Positions 19,293 to 27,389 of a DNA stretch of 64,000 nucleotides are shown here, piece by piece. The notes under the pieces are model-generated. The model was not told where the DNA came from and did not search any database. It saw nothing but the letters and a program-made list of their open reading frames with translations. The stretch comes from Brucella pituitosa. GTDB taxonomy: Bacteria > Pseudomonadota > Alphaproteobacteria > Rhizobiales > Rhizobiaceae. The translations under genes were made by a program, and so were the position numbers. The stretch is from positions 62,001-126,000 of the forward strand of contig NZ_PYSY02000003.1 in assembly GCF_003049685.1 (NCBI RefSeq), read 5' to 3'. Each line of letters begins with the position of its first letter. Positions within the stretch are counted from its first letter, which is position 1.

Positions 19293-20051
19293 ATGGCGGT
19301 CATGACTGACGACGCAAAAACATTTCGCCATTTCCTCGAAAGCCCGCCAATTGGTGCCGTCTTTGAGGAGAGCGATTTCGGCATCCTCAGCGCGCTTCCA
19401 GTGTCCATGAAAACTTACGCGCCGCATACGGTTGTCAGCAGTCAGGGCGACTGGGCCAACTCTCTCCATATCATAAGAGGTGGCTGGGGATGCATCTATC
19501 GCGACCTGGCAGACGGTGACCGCCAGATCCTCGACTTTCCGATGAAAGGCGACTTTCTCGGCTTTAGAACCGGAATCGGATTTAACTACTATACTTTGAT
19601 CTCAGTCACTGAACTCGCAGTCTTTGAGCTTTCTCTCGACCATCTCACTGAATGTCTTGCGAAATCCCCGCGCCTCGCCATGACCTTCATGGAACTGATG
19701 GCCCGGCAACGCGCAATCCTTGTGGAACATATTATCAGTATAGGACGGCGTAGCGCTCTTGTTCGCGTGGCCCACCTGCTGTTGGAACTGGGCCATCGAG
19801 CACGACTGAACGGAACAGGAAATGAGGAGCGTTTTTTCTGTCCCCTCACACAATCCGAACTTGGTGATGCTCTTGGACTTACGCCGATACATATTAATCG
19901 AATGCTGCGTGAATTGCGCAGCGATGATTTGCTGACCTTTCGAAACAACACGGTTGAATTTCTCAACCGTGCTGCTCTGGTGCATATTTCCAGTTTCAAT
20001 GAAGATTATCTCACAATGGAGATTTTCCCACGTTTCCGGACAAGCAGATAA
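19293..20051 (+). CDS. Crp/Fnr family transcriptional regulator
   Basis: A roughly 252-residue regulator. The cyclic-nucleotide-binding-like beta-roll spans about residues 20-130 (TVVSSQGDWANSLHIIRGGW, FPMKGDFLGFRTG). The long dimerisation helix follows, then the winged helix (LTQSELGDALGLTPIHINRMLRELRSD-type block). The N-terminal cysteines of Fnr iron-sulfur proteins are absent, and the cAMP-pocket signature is not clear, so the ligand is unknown. ATG 19293 is chosen over GTG 19287; a third ATG lies at 19302. Its 3' end abuts the convergent urocanase homologue with one base between. Confidence 0.85.
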   Translation: MAVMTDDAKTFRHFLESPPIGAVFEESDFGILSALPVSMKTYAPHTVVSSQGDWANSLHIIRGGWGCIYRDLADGDRQILDFPMKGDFLGFRTGIGFNYYTLISVTELAVFELSLDHLTECLAKSPRLAMTFMELMARQRAILVEHIISIGRRSALVRVAHLLLELGHRARLNGTGNEERFFCPLTQSELGDALGLTPIHINRMLRELRSDDLLTFRNNTVEFLNRAALVHISSFNEDYLTMEIFPRFRTSR

Positions 20052-20052
20052 C

Positions 20053-21714
20053 TTAGATCAGCGAAATATAGGGCACGTTTTTCCTGGCAATTTCGTCAAA
20101 GGATTCTTCGTATCCTGCATCTGCATAACGAATAACGCCAAGCGCAGTATCATTGGTCAGCGAATGTTCGAGACGCTCCGCACCTTCAGGAGTACCATCG
20201 GCCACCACGGTTACACCCGCACTGGTCATGTAACCGGCGTAACCGCCACCACCGGAATGCACCACCACCAGATCGGCCATCGATGCGCAGAGCATCATCG
20301 CATCGATCAACGGCCAGTCCGCGATAGCATCTGAACCATCTTTCATGCCCTCAGTCATGATATTTGGATGCGCCATAGCCCCGGCATCAAGGTGGTCACG
20401 CGAAAAGGCTACAGGGCCTTTGAGTTCACCAGACGACACCATATCATTGACGCGTAGCGCCAACGCCGTGCGTTCACCATGACCAAGCCATGCGATACGT
20501 GCTGGCAAGCCTTCAAACGGGATATGCTCGCGGGCAAGCTTGATCCAGTTGGTGACGATCTGGTTGTCTGCAAACATTTCCAGCAACACATCATCAATCT
20601 TGGCGATGTCGCTTTCTTCACCAGAAGTCGCCATCCAGCGGAACGGACCAATCGCGCGGGCAAAGAGTGGACGTAGATAAGCTTCCGTGAAAATCGGAAT
20701 GTCGAACGCGTTTTCGACGCCGCCTTCCTTGGCTTGCGTGCGGATCAGGTTGCCGTTATCAAACACTTCAGAGCCATTTTTCTGAAAGCTCAGCATTGCT
20801 TGCACATGCTCAACAATCGAAGCACGGCTTGCGGCCATCAGCTGGCCCTGACCGTCTTCGCGCAGTTCCCTGACGTGACCAAGGCTCATACCCTTTGGTA
20901 CATAGCCATAAACGAGATCATGTGCTGAAGTCTGATCTGTGACGATATCCGGCACAATGCCACGACGCGCAATTTCCGGATAAATTTCAGCGGCATTGCC
21001 AACAAGGCCAACCGACAGAGCCCGCCTTTCCTTCACCGCCTGATCGATCATGGCAAGCGCCGCGTCGAGATCAGGGGCGATTTCCTGCAAATAGCCTATT
21101 TCCTTGCGCATGCGGGCACGCTCAGGATCAATATCCACACAGAGGATTGCAGCCCCTGCCATACGACCGGCAAGCGGCTGCGCACCGCCCATACCACCGA
21201 GACCAGCAGTCAGAATGAACCGTCCGGCCAGATCACCGTCGAAACGCTTCTGCGCAATGCGCATGAAGATTTCATAAGTGCCCTGAATAACACCCTGACT
21301 TCCGATATATTGCCACGCGCCAGCCGTCAGACCGCCCCAGCAGATAAGGCCCTTGCGCTGTAGCTCGTAGAAATATTCAGCCTTCGCCCACTGCCCGACA
21401 ATATTGCAATTCGCCATAATGACAAGCGGCGCTTTGGCATGGGTTTTCATCAAACCCACAGGCTTGCCAGACTGGATGAGCAATGTCTGATTTTCATCCA
21501 TTTCCAGAAGGGTCTTCACGATGGCGCGATGCGCAGGCCAGCTACGTGCAGCCTTGCCGAGCGCCGCATAAACGATCAGGTTTTCCGGATCTTCACCAAC
21601 CGAGAGTACGTTTTCAAGCAAGCGCAGCAACGCTTCCTGCCGCCAGCCCTTGGCACGAAGCTCCGGACCACCCGGGATGGGAAAGTTCGGATGACGTGGA
21701 TTTGCCTTTGGCAT
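20053..21714 (-). CDS. Urocanase family protein (hutU homologue), probable thiourocanate hydratase
   Basis: A 553-residue NAD+-dependent urocanase-family protein. Family blocks are clear: LLIQSGKPVG (about 78-87), AGAWQYIGSQGVIQGTYE (about 131-148), TAGLGGMGGAQPLAGRM (about 169-185) and RDHLDAG. The active-site region, which in histidine-degrading urocanases reads PARICW with an essential Cys, here reads PARIAW (Ala near residue 408), and the HHGGG block reads HSGGGG. It is the last gene of an operon with a MIO-less HAL homologue, hydantoinase, carbamoylase and DUF917 genes, two bases after DUF917. I infer hydration of thiourocanate (ergothioneine pathway) rather than urocanate. A plain annotation would be urocanate hydratase. 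Confidence 0.88.
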   Translation of the reverse strand: MPKANPRHPNFPIPGGPELRAKGWRQEALLRLLENVLSVGEDPENLIVYAALGKAARSWPAHRAIVKTLLEMDENQTLLIQSGKPVGLMKTHAKAPLVIMANCNIVGQWAKAEYFYELQRKGLICWGGLTAGAWQYIGSQGVIQGTYEIFMRIAQKRFDGDLAGRFILTAGLGGMGGAQPLAGRMAGAAILCVDIDPERARMRKEIGYLQEIAPDLDAALAMIDQAVKERRALSVGLVGNAAEIYPEIARRGIVPDIVTDQTSAHDLVYGYVPKGMSLGHVRELREDGQGQLMAASRASIVEHVQAMLSFQKNGSEVFDNGNLIRTQAKEGGVENAFDIPIFTEAYLRPLFARAIGPFRWMATSGEESDIAKIDDVLLEMFADNQIVTNWIKLAREHIPFEGLPARIAWLGHGERTALALRVNDMVSSGELKGPVAFSRDHLDAGAMAHPNIMTEGMKDGSDAIADWPLIDAMMLCASMADLVVVHSGGGGYAGYMTSAGVTVVADGTPEGAERLEHSLTNDTALGVIRYADAGYEESFDEIARKNVPYISLI

Positions 21715-21716
21715 GG

Positions 21717-22811
21717 TTACTTCACTCCCTGCACGTATTTCGCAATTTCAATGCCCATCGCTTTTTCAACCGACGGATAGACAGTTGCATCCAACACGCT
21801 GGCTGAAAGCGGGATAATGTTCATCGGCACATGCAGGATGAAAATCTTCATGCCCTCGCGCAATTCGCCAACGCTTAAGGGATGGCCTTCTTCCGAAAGC
21901 GTGGTGATGACCGATGGGAAAGTTGCGACACGCTGGCCGTTCTTGTCATCCACCGCCATATATTCATTCATGACATGCAGCAGCACGGCCTTGTCACCTG
22001 TGCCGACTTTAACAGTGCCAATATCAAAGGCTTCCCTGGTATAGACCACGTTCTTTTCCGCGATCACGCCTTCGGCCAGAATATGACCGCCAGTGCTCTT
22101 GCAGATCGCATCAATCACCGCATGACCGCCCTTGGCTTCGGCAGCGACAATTGCTTCGCCAAGACTCAATGCCATGGAAATACCGCCAAGAGCCGCATGG
22201 GTGCGCACATATGAAGCGCGCAGCGGATTGCGGCAAGACGCAATGAAACCACCCGACTGATCAGACGCTGCACGCAGGATTGGCGAAACTTTCGCGGTAG
22301 CACCCTTCACCACCAACTCGATGTAGCGATTTTCCGAGCGATTGCCACCAACAGCGGTCTGGATCATCTGTTCCGGCGAACCGGCCATACCAATTGAGCC
22401 CATGTCACCGGTCGGATGCGCACGGATATCGCCCACCGCATCAACAACCTTGGTGCCGAGAATGGCTGATGGCAACCATCCATTGAGCGTCGAAGACTTG
22501 CCGTTCTGCCCGATGATCAGACCTTTGAGCGGCTCGCCCAGTTCCTTTTGCAACAAATCAACGGCCTTGACGTAATCAACGCCCTGCATTTCCCATGGAG
22601 TGGTCGAAGCCGGTGCGCCAATGGCAGCAGCTGTGGCAATCCAGTCATTATCATCAAGCTCATCAATGGAAACCAGTTCAGGCTTCCCGATACTCACCGC
22701 CGCATAACCCAACATACGGCCATGATCGGCCCAGCCACCGCCGCCAGCCGCGTAAACGGAACCGCCCTTGACTGCGGCTTCAACGTCTTTCTCAACGAGT
22801 ATGCGTCCCAT
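21717..22811 (-). CDS. DUF917 family protein, candidate thiohydantoin desulfhydrase
   Basis: A 364-residue protein recognised as DUF917 by GRILVEKDVEAAVKGGSVYAAGGGGW-type N-terminal sequence (glycine-rich loop near residues 18-28), PTGDMGSIGMAGSPEQM (about residues 132-148) and a C-terminal VPMNIIPLS. No signal peptide or membrane segment is present. DUF917 proteins often accompany hydantoinase genes. In the ergothioneine route of Burkholderia sp. HME13 the step after thiourocanate hydratase is loss of sulfur from a thiohydantoin propionate, and this is the only gene in the operon left for it. The assignment rests on elimination and on my recollection that the HME13 enzyme belongs to this family. 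A good AGGAG site precedes the start. Confidence 0.82.
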   Translation of the reverse strand: MGRILVEKDVEAAVKGGSVYAAGGGGWADHGRMLGYAAVSIGKPELVSIDELDDNDWIATAAAIGAPASTTPWEMQGVDYVKAVDLLQKELGEPLKGLIIGQNGKSSTLNGWLPSAILGTKVVDAVGDIRAHPTGDMGSIGMAGSPEQMIQTAVGGNRSENRYIELVVKGATAKVSPILRAASDQSGGFIASCRNPLRASYVRTHAALGGISMALSLGEAIVAAEAKGGHAVIDAICKSTGGHILAEGVIAEKNVVYTREAFDIGTVKVGTGDKAVLLHVMNEYMAVDDKNGQRVATFPSVITTLSEEGHPLSVGELREGMKIFILHVPMNIIPLSASVLDATVYPSVEKAMGIEIAKYVQGVK

Positions 22812-22828
22812 TCAGCTTCTCCTGCGTT

Positions 22829-24088
22829 CTAACTCTGTGTTGTCAGCGCTTTGTCGAGGGAAAGTACCGCTTCATAAAGCACGGCAGCACCCAAGGTGAT
22901 TTCGTTGTTTTCTGTCCATTCTTCTGATGTGTGACTACGCCCGCCTTTGCTTGGCACAAAGATCATTGCCGTTGGCGTGACTTTTGAAAGCCATGCTGCG
23001 TCATGGCCCGCACCGGATGCGAGACGCCGATGCGTTGCACCAACCTTCTCACAAGCCAGTTCGAGATGTGTCAGAACAGTCGCATCACTTGGAGCCGGAT
23101 TGTTATCCGACACGCGATTAACACCAGAAATTGCCACACGATCAGCCTCGGCGCACTTGACACAAGCCTGATCAAGCCACGCGGCAAAGCTCAGCATATC
23201 ATCGCGAAATTCTGCACGCGCATCGATCAGGAGGCGCACCAGTGACGGCACCACATTGGCAGCATTCGGCTGAATACGGAATTCACCGACGGTCGCCGTG
23301 AAGTGCCCCGGCGTTGCCGACAGTTCGAAAGCCTTTTTGTTAATCTCCAGTACCAGCTTTGAGGCCGCGACCAATGCATCCGACCGCTGTCCCATCGGTG
23401 TTGTACCTGCATGATCGGCGCGACCTTCAATGACAATCTCAAACCGGCTGATACCCGCAATTGCCGTGACGATACCGATATCTTTATGCTCGGTTTCAAG
23501 CACCGGCCCCTGCTCGATATGCAGTTCCAGAAAGGCAGCAAGATCAGGACGGCTCTGGCTTAGAACCCTTTCTGCATCGCCGCCGACTTCGCCAAATGCA
23601 GCATAGAGCGTGCGCCCGTCACTGATACGTTCCAGCCATGCCTTCGGCAATTGTCCGGTCATGCCGCGACTGCCAATACAGGAAACGCCAAACGGACTCA
23701 CTTCTTCTGCGAGAAAATCAACGACTTCAAGATCGTGATCAAGCTCAACGCCGTGATTGCTCAATGCACGCGCCACTTCGAGCGCTGCAACAACCCCGGC
23801 AATGCCGTCAAAGCGTCCGCCTTCCGGCACGGTGTCAGAATGGGAACCGAGCATAATAACGCCCTTACCGGCTCCCTTGCCTTTACGCAGGCCGATCAGA
23901 TTGCCTGCCGCATCGATGCGGGTTTCAAGACCAGCCGCCCGCATACGCTTTTCCAGATATGCACGACCTTCCAGATAAAGCGGTGAGAACACGCGCCTTG
24001 TCCACGGACGACCCGGCTCGGTAATTGCAGCCAACGCGTCGATGTCTTCCGCGATACGCATAGCCTGAACCGGCAGATTGGCGCTCAT
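22829..24088 (-). CDS. M20-family N-carbamoyl-L-amino-acid hydrolase/allantoate amidohydrolase-like
   Basis: A 419-residue Zn-dependent amidohydrolase of the M20 carbamoylase branch. Metal ligands are visible: His83 and Asp94 in GSHSDTVPEGGRFDG, the Glu pair in DFLAEEVS (128-129), His190 in LELHIEQGPVLE and His386 in GGRSHTSEEW. The dimerisation or lid domain includes GRADHAGTTPM. Its start codon shares one base with the preceding hydantoinase stop (TAATG), so the two are co-translated. Together they would open a hydantoin ring and then remove the carbamoyl group. With hydantoin-5-propionate as input the product is L-glutamate. Confidence 0.88.
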   Translation of the reverse strand: MSANLPVQAMRIAEDIDALAAITEPGRPWTRRVFSPLYLEGRAYLEKRMRAAGLETRIDAAGNLIGLRKGKGAGKGVIMLGSHSDTVPEGGRFDGIAGVVAALEVARALSNHGVELDHDLEVVDFLAEEVSPFGVSCIGSRGMTGQLPKAWLERISDGRTLYAAFGEVGGDAERVLSQSRPDLAAFLELHIEQGPVLETEHKDIGIVTAIAGISRFEIVIEGRADHAGTTPMGQRSDALVAASKLVLEINKKAFELSATPGHFTATVGEFRIQPNAANVVPSLVRLLIDARAEFRDDMLSFAAWLDQACVKCAEADRVAISGVNRVSDNNPAPSDATVLTHLELACEKVGATHRRLASGAGHDAAWLSKVTPTAMIFVPSKGGRSHTSEEWTENNEITLGAAVLYEAVLSLDKALTTQS

Positions 24089-25467
24089 TATGCGTGTCCA
24101 GCAATGATATGACGCAGCGGTGGGCGAATGAACTGGCCTGAGCCTGCGGTTGCAATGACATTCTTACCATCGAAGACCTTTTGACCCCGCACATAGGTTG
24201 CCGCCACTTTGTACGGCAGCTCTATCCCGTCGAAAGGTGACCAGCCAGCAACATTATTTCCTGTCGAGGCCGCATCGTAGATATATGTTTCGGGTGTCAG
24301 GATCGTGATATCAGCATCGCGATCCGGCGTCAGTGCGCCCTTGATATGATCAAGGCGGAAATGCTTCGCTGGGTTCTCTGCCATCAGCTTTGCACCCCAT
24401 GAAAGCGACACACCGCGCTCCATCGCACCTTTCACAAACAGCGGAATAAGCGTTTCCAGCCCCGGTAAACCAGATGCATTGGCAAGCATGTCCGGATTAG
24501 TTTTCCGGTCAAGTGACCAGCTCACATGATCCGTGGAGAGCAGCGTGACATTGCCATTGGCCAGTTCACGCCACAGCTTTTCCACTTCGGCACGTGGACG
24601 CAATGGCGGGTTACATTTAGAGCGCCCGCCAAGACGCTGTGCGTCATTTTCTTCATCCAGCATCAGATAGTGAATGAGGCACTCGACCGTCGCCTGATAA
24701 CCCTGCGCGCGATAAGACGCGGCAATCTCGTAACCACGACCAAGCGAGCAATGCACCACATGCGCCGGACAACCGGTTGCAGCGCCAATTTCATAAATCT
24801 CGGTCATAGCAAGAAGTTCGGTCAGCGGTGGACGCGACAATCCGTGCGCACGATAATCGGTAATGCCTGCTTCTTTGACCTTTTTCATTGCCGACTGCAC
24901 ATATTCATCATTCTCATTATGCACACCAGCAGTCAGACCGGTTTTGGCCACTTCCGCAAAGCAATCAGCCAGAAGCGGCGGATTGATGCGCGGGAAGCGC
25001 TTTGGATCAGTGCCGAAAGTAGAGAATTTGAACGCTGCTACGCCCGCTTCCGCCTGTTCGGCAATGCGCTTGGCACCTTCGAGTGGATCAATCGTCCCAT
25101 AAAGCGCGAAATCGACGAAAGCCTGCTTACCCGCATGCGCAATCTTGCGTTCCACCGCCGCTGCGGAGCAGATCAAGTCACCTTCATCATAAGGCATATC
25201 TACAATAGTGGTAACGCCGCCAGCCGCCGCCGTGCGCGTCGACCAGATGAAGTCTTCCTGGTTTTTCTGCGACAGCGAATGCACCTGCGCGTCGATTGCG
25301 CCCGGCATAATCAGCGCTTCACCCAACAGGTGACGCTCTTTGGCTTCCGGCGGTGTTCCGATGCCAAGCTGGATAATCTTGCCATCGCGCACCGCCACAT
25401 AACCGCGCTTCACCACGCGATCAGCCAACACAACGGTTCCCTGTAAAACCAGATCGAAATCGGCCAT
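24088..25467 (-). CDS. Amidohydrolase of the hydantoinase/allantoinase/dihydroorotase family
   Basis: A 459-residue cyclic-amide hydrolase. The barrel motifs are PGAIDAQVH (57-63), the carbamylated-Lys strand VAAFKFSTFG (Lys147), GVHNEND (His183), HVVHCSLGRG (His236, His239) and STDHVSW (Asp313). The usual metal pair HxH reads Gln61-x-His63 here, a substitution also seen in some dihydroorotase-like enzymes, so the metal site may be altered. The start at 25467 has GAGGAGG six bases upstream; a longer frame to 25605 lies in the upstream gene. It begins one base after the HAL-like stop. Proposed role: hydrolysis of L-hydantoin-5-propionate to N-carbamoyl-L-glutamate. Confidence 0.87.
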   Translation of the reverse strand: MADFDLVLQGTVVLADRVVKRGYVAVRDGKIIQLGIGTPPEAKERHLLGEALIMPGAIDAQVHSLSQKNQEDFIWSTRTAAAGGVTTIVDMPYDEGDLICSAAAVERKIAHAGKQAFVDFALYGTIDPLEGAKRIAEQAEAGVAAFKFSTFGTDPKRFPRINPPLLADCFAEVAKTGLTAGVHNENDEYVQSAMKKVKEAGITDYRAHGLSRPPLTELLAMTEIYEIGAATGCPAHVVHCSLGRGYEIAASYRAQGYQATVECLIHYLMLDEENDAQRLGGRSKCNPPLRPRAEVEKLWRELANGNVTLLSTDHVSWSLDRKTNPDMLANASGLPGLETLIPLFVKGAMERGVSLSWGAKLMAENPAKHFRLDHIKGALTPDRDADITILTPETYIYDAASTGNNVAGWSPFDGIELPYKVAATYVRGQKVFDGKNVIATAGSGQFIRPPLRHIIAGHA

Positions 25468-25468
25468 A

Positions 25469-27061
25469 TCAATCCTCCTCAAATGAAATGACCGCAGCAA
25501 CAACCCTCGCGCGTGTCGCTTCGGGCGTGCCTTCGGGTGCAGTACCCAGTGCAAAGAAACCGTCGAAGCTGTTGATTGGTGCCCGGTTGATGATTTGTGC
25601 CACAATCGCGTCCGAGCAAATCAGTTCTTCGATGCATTCCACCTCAGCAGAAAGCGGTCGGTCCTTGCTATATAACGGTGAGCATTTGCGTACCTGCTCA
25701 TAGATCAGACCTGCCACGCCTTTGGGTTCATCACCGACAATATCAATGGCTTGCGCGGCTAGCAGTGCTTCCAAAGCTGCCAGGCGTTTCAGCGCTTCGA
25801 CCTGACGTTCAAAACGCTCTATCACCAACGGCAGAAAAGCGGCTTCGTCTTCCATCCCACCTGCCACAACCAATGACTGGGCGGATACGGGATGGCTGAG
25901 CGACAGAACCCGCGAGAAGATTTCACCGGCAAGCTTGATGATCGGGCCAAAGCCGGTTGCGATTCTACCCTCTGGTACAAGATTGAGTGGCAAACCCCGG
26001 CGATGACCGTTGCCAAACAGAACGCAGCGATTGAAAGCATTGCGCGCAGCATGAGCCATGCAAATGGAGACTGATTCAAGCAAAACCGTTACGTCGAGTG
26101 GCAGTGAACCGCCAGACGTTACAACACGACCATCAACCACCACCGGATTGTCGTCGGAGCGGCCCGTCGCCTGCAGAATCTTGTAACCCGCACCAAGCAG
26201 GCTCTCGATTATTGCGCCAAAAACTTGCGCAACCATGCGAAGGCTCAACGGGTCCTGCACGTGGGTTGATACCGGCCATTGCCATGAAGCTGCCGCGTCG
26301 CAGTACCATTTTCCGACCAGTGCTTCACGCGGCGTACCAACATGACAGGCTGCAAGCCAGGGGTCCGGCGATGCACCGAGCGCACCAGAAGCTGTGAGGC
26401 TTGTCGCCAACATAACCCGAATGACCGAAGCCGCATCACGAAGGGCACGGGCGGCGGCGGCAAAGCTTACCGCATTCGCCGAAAGCGAGGCTAATGCATC
26501 ACGGGGTGCCATGCGATGAGCTTTAAGGCCGGCGGCGGCCAACGCCTCGTGCGCCGGCATACGCTCACCATGATAGATTGCCTCACCGACACCCGTCAGA
26601 ACAGCCCCGATCTGCCCCATGAGGCCTATATCAGCACAGCCGATCGAGCCTGTACGGCGCACAACAGGGATAACATCTGCCCGCAACAAATCGAGATAGG
26701 CATCAACCAGTCCCGTTGTGCAACCGACCTGCCCCGTGAGGATTGTATTGATGCGAATGGCAATGGCCTTGCGCACGACTGACGGTGGGAAAGCAGCACC
26801 GGTACCAAAATGATGCGCGCGCACCAGCCCCATATTGAACTCATCAAGCTCTTCACTGGACCAGGCAACATCCTTCATCGCACCGACCCCGGTTGTAGTG
26901 CCATAAACGGGAACGCCATTGCGGATCGCCTCTTCCAGCACGGCGCGGGATGCTCTCACGCGCTCCATGCCCTCCGCAGAAGCTGCGACTTCCACTTCTC
27001 CATTCCCGATCTTCATCATATCGGCAAAGCCAATTGGCTGCCCGTTCAATACGATCTGCAC
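25469..27061 (-). CDS. HAL/PAL-family lyase lacking the MIO triad, probable ergothionase
   Basis: A 530-residue homologue of histidine ammonia-lyase. It aligns without gaps at key points: Tyr53 in VYGTTTGVG and the VQDPLSLR block (about 268-275). The Ala-Ser-Gly triad that forms the MIO electrophile in HAL (142-144) is Cys-Ala-Asp in GSIGCADIGLMG, and the region of HAL Asn195 reads LSANAVS. A normal histidine lyase needs MIO. Ergothionase, which removes trimethylamine from ergothioneine, is a member of this fold that acts by acid/base catalysis without it. Start is GTG with a weak AAAGG site. It is the first gene of the five-gene operon, divergent from the LysR/transporter arm. Confidence 0.85.
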   Translation of the reverse strand: MQIVLNGQPIGFADMMKIGNGEVEVAASAEGMERVRASRAVLEEAIRNGVPVYGTTTGVGAMKDVAWSSEELDEFNMGLVRAHHFGTGAAFPPSVVRKAIAIRINTILTGQVGCTTGLVDAYLDLLRADVIPVVRRTGSIGCADIGLMGQIGAVLTGVGEAIYHGERMPAHEALAAAGLKAHRMAPRDALASLSANAVSFAAAARALRDAASVIRVMLATSLTASGALGASPDPWLAACHVGTPREALVGKWYCDAAASWQWPVSTHVQDPLSLRMVAQVFGAIIESLLGAGYKILQATGRSDDNPVVVDGRVVTSGGSLPLDVTVLLESVSICMAHAARNAFNRCVLFGNGHRRGLPLNLVPEGRIATGFGPIIKLAGEIFSRVLSLSHPVSAQSLVVAGGMEDEAAFLPLVIERFERQVEALKRLAALEALLAAQAIDIVGDEPKGVAGLIYEQVRKCSPLYSKDRPLSAEVECIEELICSDAIVAQIINRAPINSFDGFFALGTAPEGTPEATRARVVAAVISFEED

Positions 27062-27389
27062 TGTTTTCGATACCTTTAAAGACTAGGCTGTCAGGATGAG
27101 CTTATCTGACACAGAGAGCATAAGGGATATCCCATATTGCGAACGCGCGATGTGGGGATTTTAATTTAGTAAGAGCCGCGAATGCCGGGAGGGCTAAATT
27201 CAGGTTGCGACTTCATTCACAACACACTGCTAATCTCGCGGGATTGGCATTCGCTAAATATAAAGACCTGCATAAGTCTTGATGCAAGCAATATGAATCT
27301 ATGCGATAGGCCATCGACAAGCTGAGGCCTATTGTTCAGCAGGCACATCGCGTGCCGTGCGGCTATAAAAAGTGAATCGGGGTATATTA
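27062..27389. promoter_or_regulatory. Divergent promoter region with palindrome GGGATATCCC
   Basis: This stretch lies between the lyase operon (minus) and the LysR-type gene (plus). A perfect 10-bp palindrome, GGGATATCCC, lies at 27124-27133, 62 bases upstream of the lyase start. A 12-bp version lies upstream of the transporter operon at 28650. The spacing suits a LysR-type binding site near a promoter. No gene is present. Confidence 0.5.

Noticed and set aside
24526..25446. Open frame of 306 codons on the plus strand
   Set aside because: Antisense to the hydantoinase-like gene, whose motifs are all in place; no recognisable domain.
20053..27061. Ordinary histidine utilisation (hut) operon
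   Set aside because: HutI, HutF, HutG and HutC are absent, the HAL homologue lacks the MIO triad and the urocanase homologue lacks its cysteine; hydantoin-type hydrolases are present instead.
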